NCBI RefSeq assembly: GCF_030412915.1
Contig: NZ_JAUHJR010000003.1
Span: 310,001-374,000, forward strand
Source of the DNA: Nocardioides abyssi
GTDB taxonomy: Bacteria > Actinomycetota > Actinomycetes > Propionibacteriales > Nocardioidaceae
Length of the DNA stretch: 64,000 bases
Direction: 5' to 3'
The notes under the pieces are model-generated. The model ran no database searches and was not told the DNA's origin. It saw only the letters and a program-made list of their open reading frames with translations. Both the position numbers and the translations under genes were made by a program. Positions 33,839 to 41,161 of this stretch are shown in pieces. Each line of letters begins with the position of its first letter. Position 1 is the stretch's first letter.

Positions 33839-34612
33839 GAACAGGTCTGCCGACCGGGTGCTCACCTCGGCACCTCCGTCGACGTAGACGACCTGCCCGG
33901 TGACGTGGGTGTTGTCCTCGGAGACGAGGAAGGCCAGCACCTTCGCCACCGCCTCCGGCGGGGCGTAGCCGTTGAGCGGCATCGGCACCGCGGCGTCCAT
34001 CAGCTCCCGCATGACCGGGTCCTCGAAGAGACCGGTGGTCATCTGGGTGAGCACGACGCCCGGCGCGACGACGTTGAGCGCGATGCCGGCGTCCGCCCAG
34101 CCCGGCGAGACCGAGGTGCGCCGTGCCCACTCGGCCACGGCGGCCTTGGTCGCGGGGTAGATCGAGTGCGGCCGTCCGCTGTCGGTCAGCTCGGCCGCGC
34201 GGGTCACCCCGGCCTCCTCGTCCCCGTCCAGGCACGCCTGCCGCACGCGGTCGTCGTTGCCCATCGTCCCGGAGATCGACCCGATGACCGCGACGCGCGG
34301 TGCGCTCGATGCCGCGAGGAGCGGCTGCAGCGCGGTGACGAGCCCGACGGTGCCGAAGTAGTTGATCCGCACCATCAGCGGGCTCGGCTCCGCGACGCCC
34401 GCGCAGGTGACGAGCGCGTCGACCCGGTCGCCGGCGAGCTCCCGCACCCCGGCGACCGCGGCGGCGCGGCCCTCGGGCGTGGACAGGTCGGCGACGACCT
34501 CGGCGTCGCGCAGGTCGACGCCGACGACGTCCTCGCCGCGCCCGCGGAGCTGGTCGGCGAGCGCGCGGCCGATGCCTGCGGCGCTGCCGGTGATGACGGT
34601 ACGACGGGGCAC
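33836..34612 (-). CDS. SDR, 3-alpha-hydroxysteroid dehydrogenase/carbonyl reductase-like
   Basis: A 258-residue short-chain dehydrogenase. The GTG start at 34612 follows AGGAGG; a longer frame to 34699 is unlikely. The cofactor motif is TGSAAGIG, followed by VVGVDLRDAEVVADLSTPEGR, which closely recalls the Comamonas 3-alpha-HSD/carbonyl reductase segment GIDIRDAEVIADLS. It also has INYFGTVGLVTALQPLL, VAVIGSISGTMG (catalytic Ser), YPATKAAVAEWARR (Tyr and Lys) and a VTGQVVYVDGGAEV end. That group lacks one dimer helix and instead carries an inserted segment, as seen here (GNDDRVRQACLDGDEEAG). A steroid or related ketone substrate is therefore plausible. Confidence 0.85.
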   Translation of the reverse strand: MPRRTVITGSAAGIGRALADQLRGRGEDVVGVDLRDAEVVADLSTPEGRAAAVAGVRELAGDRVDALVTCAGVAEPSPLMVRINYFGTVGLVTALQPLLAASSAPRVAVIGSISGTMGNDDRVRQACLDGDEEAGVTRAAELTDSGRPHSIYPATKAAVAEWARRTSVSPGWADAGIALNVVAPGVVLTQMTTGLFEDPVMRELMDAAVPMPLNGYAPPEAVAKVLAFLVSEDNTHVTGQVVYVDGGAEVSTRSADLF

Positions 34613-34747
34613 GGCGCCTCCTGGTCCGGTGGTCGCGCCGGACGCTAGCAGCGCGGACGGACGGTCCGCGGCCGTTCGCGCGAGCCGCGGGCCGGACACC
34701 CGCGAAACTGGTTCACCTCACCCTTTGAGTCATTTCCGGAGGCCGTG

Positions 34748-34772
34748 GTTTCGCCCCGGGCACACCGGGTAG
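34748..34772 (+). promoter_or_regulatory. SigB/SigF-type promoter (GTTT-N15-GGGTAG)
   Basis: GTTT (34748-34751), 15 nt, GGGTAG (34767-34772), 9 nt before the sigma-factor ATG. It is close to the SigF/SigB consensus GTTT-N14-17-GGGTAT, suggesting that the sigma factor reads its own promoter. GGGAGGG also overlaps as a possible ribosome-binding site. Confidence 0.5.
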
Positions 34773-34781
34773 GGAGGGATC

Positions 34782-35591
34782 ATGACGACGAGTGCTGTGC
34801 CCCTGGGACGCCGACCGAAGGACCTTCGTCGCAAGGCCGAGACCGCGCGTCTGTTCGCCGAGGCTGCTGCCACCGACAACGAGGTCGAGCGCGAGCGACT
34901 CCACGACGAGATCGTGGTCCTCAACATCGAGGTCGCCCGCACCCTCGCGTCCCGCTTCCGCAACCGCGGCGTCCCGCTCGAGGACCTCGAGCAGGTCGCC
35001 CTGCTGACCCTCGTGCGCATCGTGCCCAAGTTCGACGCCAGCAAGGACCGCGACTTCCTCGCGTACGCCGTGCCCTCGATCCGTGGCGACCTCAAGCGCT
35101 ACTTCCGCGACTTCGGCTGGATGGTCCGTCCGCCGCGCCGCGTGCAGGAGATCCAGTCCGAGGTCGTGGCCGCACACCAGCGCGCCCGCGAGTCCGGGGA
35201 GCCCGCCTCGGCCGAGAAGATCGCCGAGCAGCTCGACCTGAAGCCCTCCGAGGTCCAGGCCGCGCTCATGGCCGACGGCTGCTTCCAGCCGCTGTCGCTC
35301 GACGTGCCGGTCTCCCCCGACCACGGCCGCGGCTCGCTCGGCGACACGCTGAGCGACGACGACCCGAGCGGCGAGCGCGCCGCCGAGGCCCGCGCGATGC
35401 TGACCCCGCTCATGCGTGAGCTCAGCGAGCGCGACCGCCGCATCCTCCACCTCCGCTTCGCCGAGGACTGCACCCAGCAGGAGATCGCCGACCAGCTCGG
35501 CGTGACCCAGATGCAGGTGTCGCGACTGCTCAGCCGCATCCTCGGCACGCTGCGCGAGGGCATCGGCGAGCTCGACCCCAGCGCGGTCTGA
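34782..35591 (+). CDS. SigB/SigF/SigG family RNA polymerase sigma factor
   Basis: A 269-residue stress/sporulation-type sigma-70 factor lacking region 1.1. Region 2 has NRGVPLEDLEQVALLTLVRIVPKFDASKDRDFLAYAVPSIRGDLKRYFRDFGWMVRPPRRVQE (2.1-2.4); region 3 has GEPASAEKIAEQLDLKPSEVQAAL; region 4 has SERDRRILHLRFAEDCTQQEIADQLGVTQMQVSRLLSRIL with the -35 helix. It is expected to direct a general-stress regulon. A self-type promoter sits directly upstream, and a STAS-domain protein, often an anti-anti-sigma factor for this group, is convergent. No anti-sigma kinase (RsbW-type) gene is present in the window. Confidence 0.92.
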   Translation: MTTSAVPLGRRPKDLRRKAETARLFAEAAATDNEVERERLHDEIVVLNIEVARTLASRFRNRGVPLEDLEQVALLTLVRIVPKFDASKDRDFLAYAVPSIRGDLKRYFRDFGWMVRPPRRVQEIQSEVVAAHQRARESGEPASAEKIAEQLDLKPSEVQAALMADGCFQPLSLDVPVSPDHGRGSLGDTLSDDDPSGERAAEARAMLTPLMRELSERDRRILHLRFAEDCTQQEIADQLGVTQMQVSRLLSRILGTLREGIGELDPSAV

Positions 35592-35621
35592 CACCGGCCC
35601 AGAAGTAGCCCAGCCAGACGT

Positions 35622-35660
35622 ACGACGGCCCGCCACCCCGTGAGGGTGGCGGGCCGTCGT
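35622..35660. terminator. Bidirectional terminator between sigma factor and STAS genes
   Basis: Perfect 17-bp inverted repeat: 35622-35638 (ACGACGGCCCGCCACCC) with 35644-35660 and a 5-nt loop CGTGA. It lies between two convergent genes and serves both. Confidence 0.85.
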
Positions 35661-35680
35661 GCGTGCGGGGCGCTTCGGCG

Positions 35681-36082
35681 CTAGGCCGACTCGAGCACCT
35701 GGTGGTCGAAGCGGCCGGCGGTCCCGGTCAGGCTCACGACGCGGGAGACGGCAGCGCTGAGGGCGGCGACGCTGAAGGTGCCGCCGGTGGCAGCGACCTC
35801 CTGCTGGCAGGCGAGCAGCGCCGACAAGCCGGTGCAGTCGATGAAGGTCACGCCCTCGAGGTCGAGGACGACAGAGCTGCAGCCGTCCGCCGAGTGGCGC
35901 GCGACCGCACCGCGGAGACCGGACGCCGAGAGGACGTCCAGCTCGCCGGTGACGACGACGCGCAGCTGGGGCGGATCAGCCACGGTGTTCAGTGAGAAGT
36001 ACAAGAGACCGACAATCCGGGCCGAGAGGTCCTGGTCGAGTGGCACCGGAAGCTCCGGCACGCTCTCGACGCTACGCGCCAT
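35681..36082 (-). CDS. STAS domain protein (anti-sigma factor antagonist-like)
   Basis: A 133-residue protein whose last 95 residues form a STAS domain (LRVVVTGELDVLSASGLRGAVARHSADGCSSVVLDLEGVTFIDCTGLSALLACQQEV). The phosphorylation loop, normally DSSG or DSTG, reads DCTG: Thr is retained at the usual phosphorylated position but the first Ser is Cys. STAS antagonists bind anti-sigma kinases to release SigB/SigF-type factors, and such a sigma gene is convergent here. ATG 36082 is taken as start; ATG 36100 is equally possible. Frames further upstream are Arg/Pro-rich and not family-like. Confidence 0.85.
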   Translation of the reverse strand: MARSVESVPELPVPLDQDLSARIVGLLYFSLNTVADPPQLRVVVTGELDVLSASGLRGAVARHSADGCSSVVLDLEGVTFIDCTGLSALLACQQEVAATGGTFSVAALSAAVSRVVSLTGTAGRFDHQVLESA

Positions 36083-36140
36083 CCGTGGCCACGTCACCAT
36101 CAACAAGGTGAACAGTCGGTGTGCCACCCCTCGGGGTGAG

Positions 36141-36157
36141 GCGGGTTTGGGACCCGC
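36141..36157. other. Small hairpins in the 267-bp gap 36083-36349
   Basis: GCGGGT-TTGGG-ACCCGC, preceded by CACCCC-TC-GGGGTG at 36125-36138. These are the only structures I see in this otherwise featureless, very G/C-rich stretch between the STAS gene and the secreted-protein gene; they may end transcription of the latter. Confidence 0.3.
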
Positions 36158-36349
36158 CCGCGGCGGGAATCGACCCCTCGGCAGCCCGCGTCCCGGGGGC
36201 GGGTTGCCCTCGGGCCCCGGCCGCGACCGGCCACGACGCTGGAATGCCAGGACGCGACCTCTGGGGGGCATCGGTCGCGACCTGGCCCCCGAAGCCTCGC
36301 ACATCGTGCGTCCCGGCGGGCCGTTGGTCGAGACCACCGGCGCGTCGGC

Positions 36350-36820
36350 TCAGAACGGGGTGCTGCCCTCGTTCGCGGACGGGCAGCTCACGTCGCGGGT
36401 CAGGGACTTCGACCAGGCTCGGCCGTAGTGCGCGGTGACCGTCACCTGGAACCCGAGCCGGCTGAAGAGGGCGTAGGGGGCGTCGACCTGCACGGACCCC
36501 GTGCGGCCCGCGAGGGCGGACGACGCGGTCGGGCCGTCCCCGCTGATCGTCACGGAGTACGTCGTGCCCGGCAGCTGGCCGGCGTCGGACAGCCCGTTGA
36601 TCGACGCGCGCACGACCGTCCGGCCGGCGAGCAGCTGGCGGTCGCACGCCAGGGACCCGGCGAAGGCGGTCACGGGCGCCATCTCCTGCACCTTGACCGA
36701 CGTGCCGGGCGTCCGCACCTGCCCGCTGAAGACGGCCTGGGCGACCTGCGGGACGGCCAGGAAGCACAGCACGGCGAGCACGAGCGACACGGCGCGACGC
36801 CAGGTGTCGGTGCTGGTCAT
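36350..36820 (-). CDS. Secreted hypothetical protein, co-regulated with TasA-like genes
   Basis: A 156-residue exported protein. ATG 36820 follows AGGAGAG; the N-terminus TWRRAVSLVLAVLCFLAVPQVAQAVFSGQV is a signal sequence, and AVFSGQV after it resembles the AxFT/S start of W-type exported proteins. The mature part is beta-rich (VTAFAGSLACDRQLLAGRTVVRASINGL, TYSVTISGDGPTASSALAGRTGSVQVDAPY, FQVTVTAHYGRAWSKSLTRDVSC) with two Cys that could form a disulfide, suggesting a single Ig-like or pilin-like domain. Its promoter shares the boxes and -10 (CAGACT, 36869-36874) found before the two TasA-like genes. I do not recognise the family. Confidence 0.72.
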   Translation of the reverse strand: MTSTDTWRRAVSLVLAVLCFLAVPQVAQAVFSGQVRTPGTSVKVQEMAPVTAFAGSLACDRQLLAGRTVVRASINGLSDAGQLPGTTYSVTISGDGPTASSALAGRTGSVQVDAPYALFSRLGFQVTVTAHYGRAWSKSLTRDVSCPSANEGSTPF

Positions 36821-36883
36821 GGGTGCTCTCCTGTCCTGGGGGACGGTCGTGCGGTGGCTGTTGCCTGAAGTCTGCCGACACGG

Positions 36884-36923
36884 CCTCAAGGGGCTCGGCC
36901 CGGAACCTCAAGAAATCCGCAAG
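36884..36923. promoter_or_regulatory. Three half-site regulator box between divergent secreted-protein and response-regulator genes
   Basis: On the plus strand CTCAAG at 36885-36890, CTCAAG at 36907-36912 and CGCAAG at 36918-36923: spacings of 22 and 11 bp, i.e. on one face of the helix, as for OmpR/PhoB-type tandem sites. To the right lies CAGACT (36930-36935) 7 nt before the regulator GTG; to the left lies the minus-strand -10 CAGACT (36874-36869) of the secreted protein. Confidence 0.6.
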
Positions 36924-36942
36924 GTCTGGCAGACTCGACGAC

Positions 36943-37680
36943 GTGGACGGTTCGGGTTCGGGTCAGGAGCGCACGGCGTTGGTCGTCGAGGACGACGAGG
37001 ACATCCGCTCGCTCATCGAGTTCACCCTCCAGACGCAGGGGTTCGACGTCACGGCGGTCGAGTCCGGGCTGGCGGGGGTCGAGGCGGTCCACTCACTCGA
37101 CCCCGACCTGATCACCCTCGACCTGGGGCTCCCGGGCATCGACGGGATCGAGACCTGCCGGCGCATCCGCGAGACCAGCGACGCCTACATCGTGATGATC
37201 ACGGCGCGCGACGACGAGATCGACCGGCTCATCGGCCTGGAGACCGGCGCGGACGACTTCCTGTCCAAGCCGTTCAGCGTCCGCGAGCTCAAGGCCCGCG
37301 TCAACGCCCTCTTCCGCCGCCCCCGGCGCGGGCCGGCGCTGTCGGTGGTGCCGACCAGCTCCGGCGAGCCGGACCACGAGGTGCTCCAGCACGGGCCGCT
37401 CAAGGTCGACGTCGACGGGCGCCGGGCGTTCCGCGGCGAGGACGAGCTCTCGCTCACCCGCACCGAGTTCGACCTGTTGACCGAGCTGATGCGCACGCCG
37501 GCGCGGGTCTGGACCCGCGAGGCGCTGCTGCGCTCGGTCTGGGGCACCGACTGGGCCACCGACACCCACCTCGTCGAGGTTCACGTGGGCAACCTGCGCC
37601 GCAAGCTCGGCGAGACCCGCGAGGGCCCGAAGTTCGTGCGGACGGTGCGCGGCGTGGGCTACCGGATGGAGTCGCTGTAG
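36943..37680 (+). CDS. OmpR/PhoB-family response regulator (orphan)
   Basis: A 245-residue response regulator. The receiver domain shows the acidic pair EDDED (16-20), phospho-acceptor Asp60 in TLDLGLPG, the Thr in MITARDDE and Lys in LSKPFSV. The winged-helix output domain is at about 145-243 (LSLTRTEFDLLTELMRTPARVWTREALLRSVWG, VEVHVGNLRRKLGE, FVRTVRGVGYRM). GTG 36943 is chosen from the CAGACT-N7 spacing; the frame upstream is not family-like. No histidine kinase gene is adjacent. Downstream and convergent, one base apart, lies a degenerate HPt gene. Three half-sites immediately upstream suggest autoregulation and control of the divergent gene. Confidence 0.92.
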   Translation: MDGSGSGQERTALVVEDDEDIRSLIEFTLQTQGFDVTAVESGLAGVEAVHSLDPDLITLDLGLPGIDGIETCRRIRETSDAYIVMITARDDEIDRLIGLETGADDFLSKPFSVRELKARVNALFRRPRRGPALSVVPTSSGEPDHEVLQHGPLKVDVDGRRAFRGEDELSLTRTEFDLLTELMRTPARVWTREALLRSVWGTDWATDTHLVEVHVGNLRRKLGETREGPKFVRTVRGVGYRMESL

Positions 37681-37681
37681 C

Positions 37682-38047
37682 TCAGCCGGCGCGGTACGCC
37701 GCGAGGTAGTCCGACAGCTCGAGCGCCGCGCGGTCGGCAGCCGCCGCGAGCGCGGCCGCCTGGCGACGCGCGGTGACGACGTCGCGGCAGCGCACGTGCT
37801 GCTCCACCGCGAGCGCCAGGCCGGCGAGCTCGCTGGTCCCGACGGTGATCGAGGAGACCTTCAGGCTCAGCACGGCGTCCATCGCGGCGACGAGGTCGCC
37901 GTCGAGCAGGGCGTCGAGGACGCGACCCACGCGTCGCTCGAGCATCGCGCAGTAGCGCTGGGCGAAGGAGACCGCGAACTCGCAGTCCTGGACGTCGGAC
38001 CCGAGGCGGCTGAGCGCCTCGCGGTCGAGCACGGCCGTCCCGCTCAT
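37682..38047 (-). CDS. HPt-like domain protein lacking the phospho-accepting His
   Basis: A 121-residue all-helical protein. The segment VLSLKVSSITVGTSELAGLALAVEQHVR matches the HPt helix pair (usually AHxLKGSSxxxGAxxLAxLCxxLE), but the phosphorylated His position is Leu60 and the following Gly is Val64. It therefore cannot act as a normal His phosphotransfer protein and may work as a binding or inhibitory pseudo-HPt. ATG 38047 overlaps the signal peptidase stop by ATGA, so it belongs to the TasA-signal peptidase operon; it is convergent with the response regulator gene, one base apart. The HPt assignment is an inference from pattern only. Confidence 0.65.
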   Translation of the reverse strand: MSGTAVLDREALSRLGSDVQDCEFAVSFAQRYCAMLERRVGRVLDALLDGDLVAAMDAVLSLKVSSITVGTSELAGLALAVEQHVRCRDVVTARRQAAALAAAADRAALELSDYLAAYRAG

Positions 38048-38727
38048 GCCTGGTCCCCCTCGTCGGCGTCGGTGTCGTCCTCGTCCGAGGACCAGATGAG
38101 GGACATGCCCAGAAGAATGGCACCTCCGAGCGCGACCCACAGCACGCCGTCCTGGACCAGCGGCGAGCGCAGGGTCCGGATCACGGTGCCGAGCTTCGGG
38201 ACGACGGCCTGCATCTCCCAGACCGTGTCGCCCTCGAGGGTGGCGACCCACGGGTCGGCGTTCTCGTTGTTGTCGCCCTTGGTGCGGATGGCGGTGGTGC
38301 CGTCGTCGTTCGTGATGACCTCGACGACCCGGTGGGTCTCGACCCGGTGGTCCTCGACGGGGATGTGGTAGCTGATCACGTCACCGACGGCGACCTCGGA
38401 GGCGGGCTCGGGCGTGGTGACGACGACGTCGCCGGGCATGATCCCCGGTTCCATGCTGCCGGTGAGCATCGTGGCGGTGCGGTAGCCGAGCACGTGCGGG
38501 CCGATCGCCAGGAAGGCGAAGCCCAGGGCGCCGACGAGCAGCACCAGGGTGGTGACCAGGCCGACCACCCGGCGGGCCCAGCGGCGAGCGGGGCGCTCGC
38601 CGCGCGGCTGGCGCGGGGCCGGCGCCTCCACCAGGGCAGGAGCCGGCCGGCGCACGAGGTGGCGCTTGGGCTGCTCGACGCGGTGGCGACCGACGACGGT
38701 GGCGGCCTGCGGTGCGACGGTGCTCAC
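38044..38727 (-). CDS. Signal peptidase I, W-type (SipW/ER-type)
   Basis: A 227-residue membrane protease. It has an N-terminal Pro/Arg-rich cytosolic part (1-50), TM helix about 54-77, catalytic Ser91 in MLTGSMEPGIMPGD, and the general base His132 in VETHRVVEV. His instead of Lys marks the ER/SipW type. KGDNNENADPW is the usual third box, and a C-terminal TM helix (about 190-207) and an acidic tail follow. SipW-type enzymes process biofilm and surface proteins such as TasA. GTG 38727 has AGGAG before it; the gene follows the TasA-like gene by 46 bp and is coupled to the HPt-like gene. Confidence 0.92.
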   Translation of the reverse strand: MSTVAPQAATVVGRHRVEQPKRHLVRRPAPALVEAPAPRQPRGERPARRWARRVVGLVTTLVLLVGALGFAFLAIGPHVLGYRTATMLTGSMEPGIMPGDVVVTTPEPASEVAVGDVISYHIPVEDHRVETHRVVEVITNDDGTTAIRTKGDNNENADPWVATLEGDTVWEMQAVVPKLGTVIRTLRSPLVQDGVLWVALGGAILLGMSLIWSSDEDDTDADEGDQA

Positions 38728-38773
38728 GACCGGACTCCTGGGGGCTGGTGGGGGTGGTGGACGGCTGGTGGGG

Positions 38774-39394
38774 TCAGCGGGACTGCGCGTCGCGCTGGGT
38801 GGCGTCGAAGGTGAACTTCACGCTGTCGGCGGCCTTCTGGAAGTCGTTGTCGGCGGCCTCGGGCAGGGCCAGGGTGACGCGGAGGTGCGAGCTGCCGGCG
38901 GTGTTGAGGGCGTCCAGGTTGGCCGTGCCGAGGTCGGCGAGCGAGCCGATGACCGGCGCGGAGGCGAGCACGGTGACCGGGGCGGTCGCACAGGTCAGCG
39001 CCTTGGACTCGCCGGTCTTGACCCACGGGGTCGCGCACTGGTCGACGGTCATCTGCAGGCCGAGCGCGGTGTCGGTCGTGAGCTTCGAGCCGGTGCCGAC
39101 GGTGGTCAGCGTGACCTTGCCGAACGTCTCGGTGGCCGAATCGCGGGTCAGGGTCATCGTCCGCTCGACGGTGTCACCGGGGACCAGGCCGGCGGCGGCG
39201 ATCGTCGAGCCCTGGACGCCCTCGGCGAGGCCGATCGCGATGCGGCCGTTGCTGACCTCCTGGGTCGCGGCGGTCGAGGACGTGAAGGCACCGAACGTGC
39301 CGAGACCGGCGACGGAGGCGGCGCCGGCGACGAGGGCGACGGAGGCGACGACCTTGGCGGCGGTCTTGCGGCTGTTGCGGTTCGAGGTGCGCAT
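38774..39394 (-). CDS. TasA-like exported protein with W-type signal peptide (copy 1)
   Basis: A 206-residue protein. The N-terminus has basic residues, then KVVASVALVAGAASVAGLGTFGAFTSST, the alternate (SipW-dependent) signal peptide with GAFT just after the hydrophobic core. The mature part is beta-rich with GLVPGDTVERTMTLTRDSATETFGKVTLTT, two Cys pairs (DQCATPW, LTCATAP) and SSHLRVTLALPEAADNDFQKAADSVKFTFDATQR, matching camelysin/TasA-type domains. It is the first gene of an operon with its signal peptidase. A paralogue with the same layout is at 49025-49699. AAAGG precedes ATG 39394, separated by a C6 tract. Confidence 0.88.
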   Translation of the reverse strand: MRTSNRNSRKTAAKVVASVALVAGAASVAGLGTFGAFTSSTAATQEVSNGRIAIGLAEGVQGSTIAAAGLVPGDTVERTMTLTRDSATETFGKVTLTTVGTGSKLTTDTALGLQMTVDQCATPWVKTGESKALTCATAPVTVLASAPVIGSLADLGTANLDALNTAGSSHLRVTLALPEAADNDFQKAADSVKFTFDATQRDAQSR

Positions 39395-39470
39395 CGGGGG
39401 GAGCCTTTCGAGGAGTTCTGGGGAGGGCCTCCGCCGGTGGTCCCGGCTGGTCGTTGCCCTGATGACGAGA

Positions 39471-39476
39471 ACTCTG
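39471..39476 (-). promoter_or_regulatory. -10 element (CAGAGT) of TasA-like operon
   Basis: On the minus strand CGGCAGAGTTC, the same as in front of the copy-2 gene at 49766-49771. The transcript would carry an untranslated leader of about 70 nt. Confidence 0.5.
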
Positions 39477-39485
39477 CCGCCGGGA

Positions 39486-39537
39486 GATCAAGGCTCCCGC
39501 CGGTGCAACCCGGAGGTTTCCTCAAGGCCTGCGCAAC
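39486..39537 (-). promoter_or_regulatory. Regulator boxes of TasA-like operon (copy 1)
   Basis: On the minus strand GTTGCGC-N4-CTTGAGG (39537-39520), 27 nt, CTTGATC (39492-39486), 6 nt, CGGCAGAGT. The same order and identical 27-nt spacing occur before the copy-2 gene. Confidence 0.6.
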
Positions 39538-39569
39538 GTCGGCCGGGCCCGTCCGGGGCCCGGCCGACG
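39537..39569 (-). terminator. Terminator of the PepSY gene
   Basis: Perfect 14-bp stem (39537-39550 with 39556-39569) and 5-nt loop GTCCG, 7 bp after the PepSY stop codon on the minus strand. Confidence 0.75.
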
Positions 39570-39575
39570 CCCCAC

Positions 39576-41039
39576 TCAGGCCCGGGCCGGGCGGTCGAAC
39601 CAGCCGGCCAGCGCGGGCACCCGGCGCAGGACCAGCTGGTCGAGCAGCAGCGCCGCCAGCAGCGTGATGCCGAAGAACGGGAGCAGCACGCCCAGGACGA
39701 GGATCCCCACCGTCAGCGCCGGCGTCGCGCGCAGGGGCATCCGTCCGCGTGGCGCCCCGATCGACGAGCGGCCCCGCGGCCGGCGGCGCCACCACATCAG
39801 CGGGCCGGTCACGCACGAGACGACCACGCCCAGGCACAGCAGCGCCGCGCCCCAGAACGACCACAGCCCCAGGCTGCGCCCCTCGTGCAGCCCGATGCCG
39901 TGGGCGACCACCTTGGCCAGCGCGGGGTAGTCGTCGTACCCGTAGGTGTCGACCACCTCGCCGCCGTACCGGTCCACGTGCACCGTGCGCTCGTCCGTCG
40001 GCGCGTCGAAGGCGTAGCCGATGACGGAGAACACCCCGTCGTCGGTGCTCGGCAGCGCGATCGTGAACGGTCGGCGCAGCCCCTCGCGCTCGGCGACGAC
40101 GACCGCGGTGTCGACGTTGGCGACGCTCACCTCGCCGTCGGCGCCCGGCTCCGGCACCTCCGAGCGCGGGACCTCGGACTTGTGCTGGGCCCACGGCACG
40201 TCGGGCAGGTGGCTGTGCGGGAGGGACTCGTCGAGCGTCGAGACCGGGTCGGAGATCGCGCCGTGGTCGGTGCTCCACAGCGACGACCCCTGCGCGGTGG
40301 CCAGCTCCTGGACCTTCGCGCCCCAGAAGCCGGTCCACGGCAGGCCCGAGACGAGCAGGGTGAGCAGCCCGACGCCGACGACCGCGCCGACCGCCCCGTG
40401 CCGGCTGCGCAACCGTGCCCCCGGGCGGCCGGAGCGGGCCAGCCGCCGCCGGGCTCGGCGGCCGCGGAGGAACAGGTAGTAGCCGGTGATCGCCATGACG
40501 ATCGCCCAGCAGGCGCCGAGCTCCATCACCATGTCGCCGACCCGGCCCGACATCAGGTCCGCGTGCAGCCGCACGGCGGTGCCGGACAGCGTCGTGTCGG
40601 GGTCCATCGAGCCCAGCACCCGCACCGCGAAGGGGTCGACGTAGACGTCGCGCCCCTCGCCGTCGGGCAGCACCACGGAGAAGACCGTGCTGCGCCCGTC
40701 CTCGCGCGGCTCGGCCAGCGAGACGACCTCGACGTCCGGGTACGCCGCCCGGACGGCGGCGAGCTGGGCGGAGTAGGGCTGCGCGACCTGCTGGGTGGCG
40801 GTCGGCTCGGCCTTCATCAGGTCGGGGTGCAGCAGCGGCTCGAGCTGGAACCGGAAGAGGTAGATCAGCCCGGTGACGGCAAGCACCAGCAGCACCGGGA
40901 CGACGACGAAGGAGGCGAAGAAGTGCCAGCGCCAGACGGCGCGGAACAGGCCGCTGCCGGACGGTCGGCGGGACGGGCCGCCGGTCCTGCCCGGCGGCTG
41001 GGCATCGGAGGCGCGCTCGGGCGCGCGGAGGTCGGTCAT
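39576..41039 (-). CDS. PepSY domain-containing membrane protein
   Basis: A 487-residue PepSY-associated TM protein. Helices are seen at about 35-58 (FFASFVVVPVLLVLAVTGLIYLF), 195-215 (ELGACWAIVMAITGYYLFL), 238-256, around 400 (SFWGAALLCLGVVVSCVTGPLMWW) and 440-470. Between the first two lies a PepSY-type segment (QPYSAQLAAVRAAYPDVEVVSLAEP...DVYVDPFAVRVLGSM), and a second one is in the large loop (TDERTVHVDRYGGEVVDTYGYDDYPALAKVVAHGIGLHEG). Such proteins are linked to iron-siderophore reduction or protease control. ATG 41039 follows GAGGAGAG. A small membrane protein gene precedes it by 122 bp. Confidence 0.87.
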   Translation of the reverse strand: MTDLRAPERASDAQPPGRTGGPSRRPSGSGLFRAVWRWHFFASFVVVPVLLVLAVTGLIYLFRFQLEPLLHPDLMKAEPTATQQVAQPYSAQLAAVRAAYPDVEVVSLAEPREDGRSTVFSVVLPDGEGRDVYVDPFAVRVLGSMDPDTTLSGTAVRLHADLMSGRVGDMVMELGACWAIVMAITGYYLFLRGRRARRRLARSGRPGARLRSRHGAVGAVVGVGLLTLLVSGLPWTGFWGAKVQELATAQGSSLWSTDHGAISDPVSTLDESLPHSHLPDVPWAQHKSEVPRSEVPEPGADGEVSVANVDTAVVVAEREGLRRPFTIALPSTDDGVFSVIGYAFDAPTDERTVHVDRYGGEVVDTYGYDDYPALAKVVAHGIGLHEGRSLGLWSFWGAALLCLGVVVSCVTGPLMWWRRRPRGRSSIGAPRGRMPLRATPALTVGILVLGVLLPFFGITLLAALLLDQLVLRRVPALAGWFDRPARA

Positions 41040-41161
41040 GCAGGGTCTCTCCTCGAGACGGCGTGCGCGGGCGCCGGTGGGGCGCCAGACGGGCGCGCGC
41101 ACGCAGGGGTCGACGGGCCGCCGACGGTGGCGGTCCGCTGTGGACGAGGTGTGGGGCCGGG

